DNA of 21,295 nucleotides, from the IMG/VR virus record IMGVR_UViG_3300027788_000102, positions 1-21,295 of that record. The stretch is one strand, 5' to 3'. The notes beneath the pieces are model-generated. The model was given only the letters and a program-made list of their open reading frames with translations. It had not been told where the DNA came from and ran no database searches. Shown here piece after piece: positions 21,098 through 21,295 of this stretch. Position numbers and translations under genes: made by a program. This DNA comes from a virus. The first letter of the stretch is position 1. Every line of letters starts with the position of its first letter.

Positions 21098-21295
21098 ATG
21101 CCCTTTGTAACCCGCCGCAGAGGGGCTACAGACCAGTCTCGTTCTTCCTCCTCTCCTAGTGTTCCCGTGTCGCAAGAAGATGACATATTCCAGACTGGCG
21201 CGGGGCTTTCGACTGGCTATGAACAAACCATTGGCACTATCCAAGGCGTTCGCTCGCTATTTAATACTCTTACGGGTGATGATGCAGAAGCTGAA
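21098..21295 (+). CDS. Start of a further virion protein (3' end outside window)
   Basis: ATG 21098 begins at the base after the previous stop (TAGATG), and the frame is open for 66 codons to the window end. The visible start is MPFVTRRRGATDQSRSSSSP, then DDIFQTGAGLSTGYEQTIGT and FNTLTGDD. The basic Arg-rich start and Ser-rich stretch are followed by a Gly/Thr-rich part. It is probably another internal or tail protein, judged only from context. Confidence 0.6.
   Translation, partial: MPFVTRRRGATDQSRSSSSPSVPVSQEDDIFQTGAGLSTGYEQTIGTIQGVRSLFNTLTGDDAEAE

Overview
This window is part of the genome of a tailed double-stranded DNA phage (or a prophage), covering its virion-assembly and lysis genes. 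Every supported gene is on the + strand. Genes are packed tightly, many joined by 1-nt (TGATG, TAATG) or 4-nt (ATGA, GTGA) stop/start overlaps, and many have clear AGGAG- or AAGG-type ribosome binding sites, so the host is a bacterium. The order terminase, P22-type portal, scaffold and coat, followed by small connector proteins and no recognisable tail tube or tape-measure gene, suggests a short-tailed (podovirus-like) phage. The large internal-protein-like genes at the end fit this. I cannot name the phage or host; the small-protein families resemble those of marine and environmental podoviruses, which is an impression and not a database result.

Layout. 1-5.2 kb is the head module: the C-terminal nuclease part of the large terminase (cut by the window edge), portal, a 68-aa protein, scaffold and major capsid protein, then a strong GC-rich hairpin with a GCAA loop, a likely terminator. 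4.9-7.6 kb holds six small neck or connector and tail-accessory genes. 7.6-9.7 kb is a long fibre with two arrays of 16-residue YadA-head-like repeats, a partially duplicated architecture. 9.7-11.9 kb is a cluster of small proteins, including three consecutive membrane proteins, one of them a 3-TM GTA-type holin, so this is probably the lysis or release cassette; no endolysin was recognised. 11.9-17.1 kb encodes a large repeat or propeller-like structural protein, then a lambda J-like fibre with FN3, coiled-coil, carbohydrate-binding-like, tandem-repeat and DUF1983-like parts, and two small proteins. A 138-bp gap at 17.1-17.2 kb carries a promoter-like sequence and two hairpins. 17.2-21.3 kb holds a GNAT-type acetyltransferase-like gene and a run of proteins that look like internal or ejection proteins, the last one cut by the window end.

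How the genes work together: terminase drives DNA through the portal into a coat shell built on the scaffold. Connector proteins close the portal and join the tail. The two fibre genes probably give host recognition. The terminal Gly/Ala-rich and coiled-coil proteins are candidates for cargo ejected with the DNA, and the membrane proteins at 10.6-11.6 kb would permit lysis. No gene-free stretch exceeds 300 bases. No tRNA, CRISPR array, insertion sequence, integrase or attachment site was seen. I did not find a clearly new system; the most unusual features are the repeat-built fibres, including a run of 33 consecutive codons ending in C, and the structured gap before the internal-protein genes.
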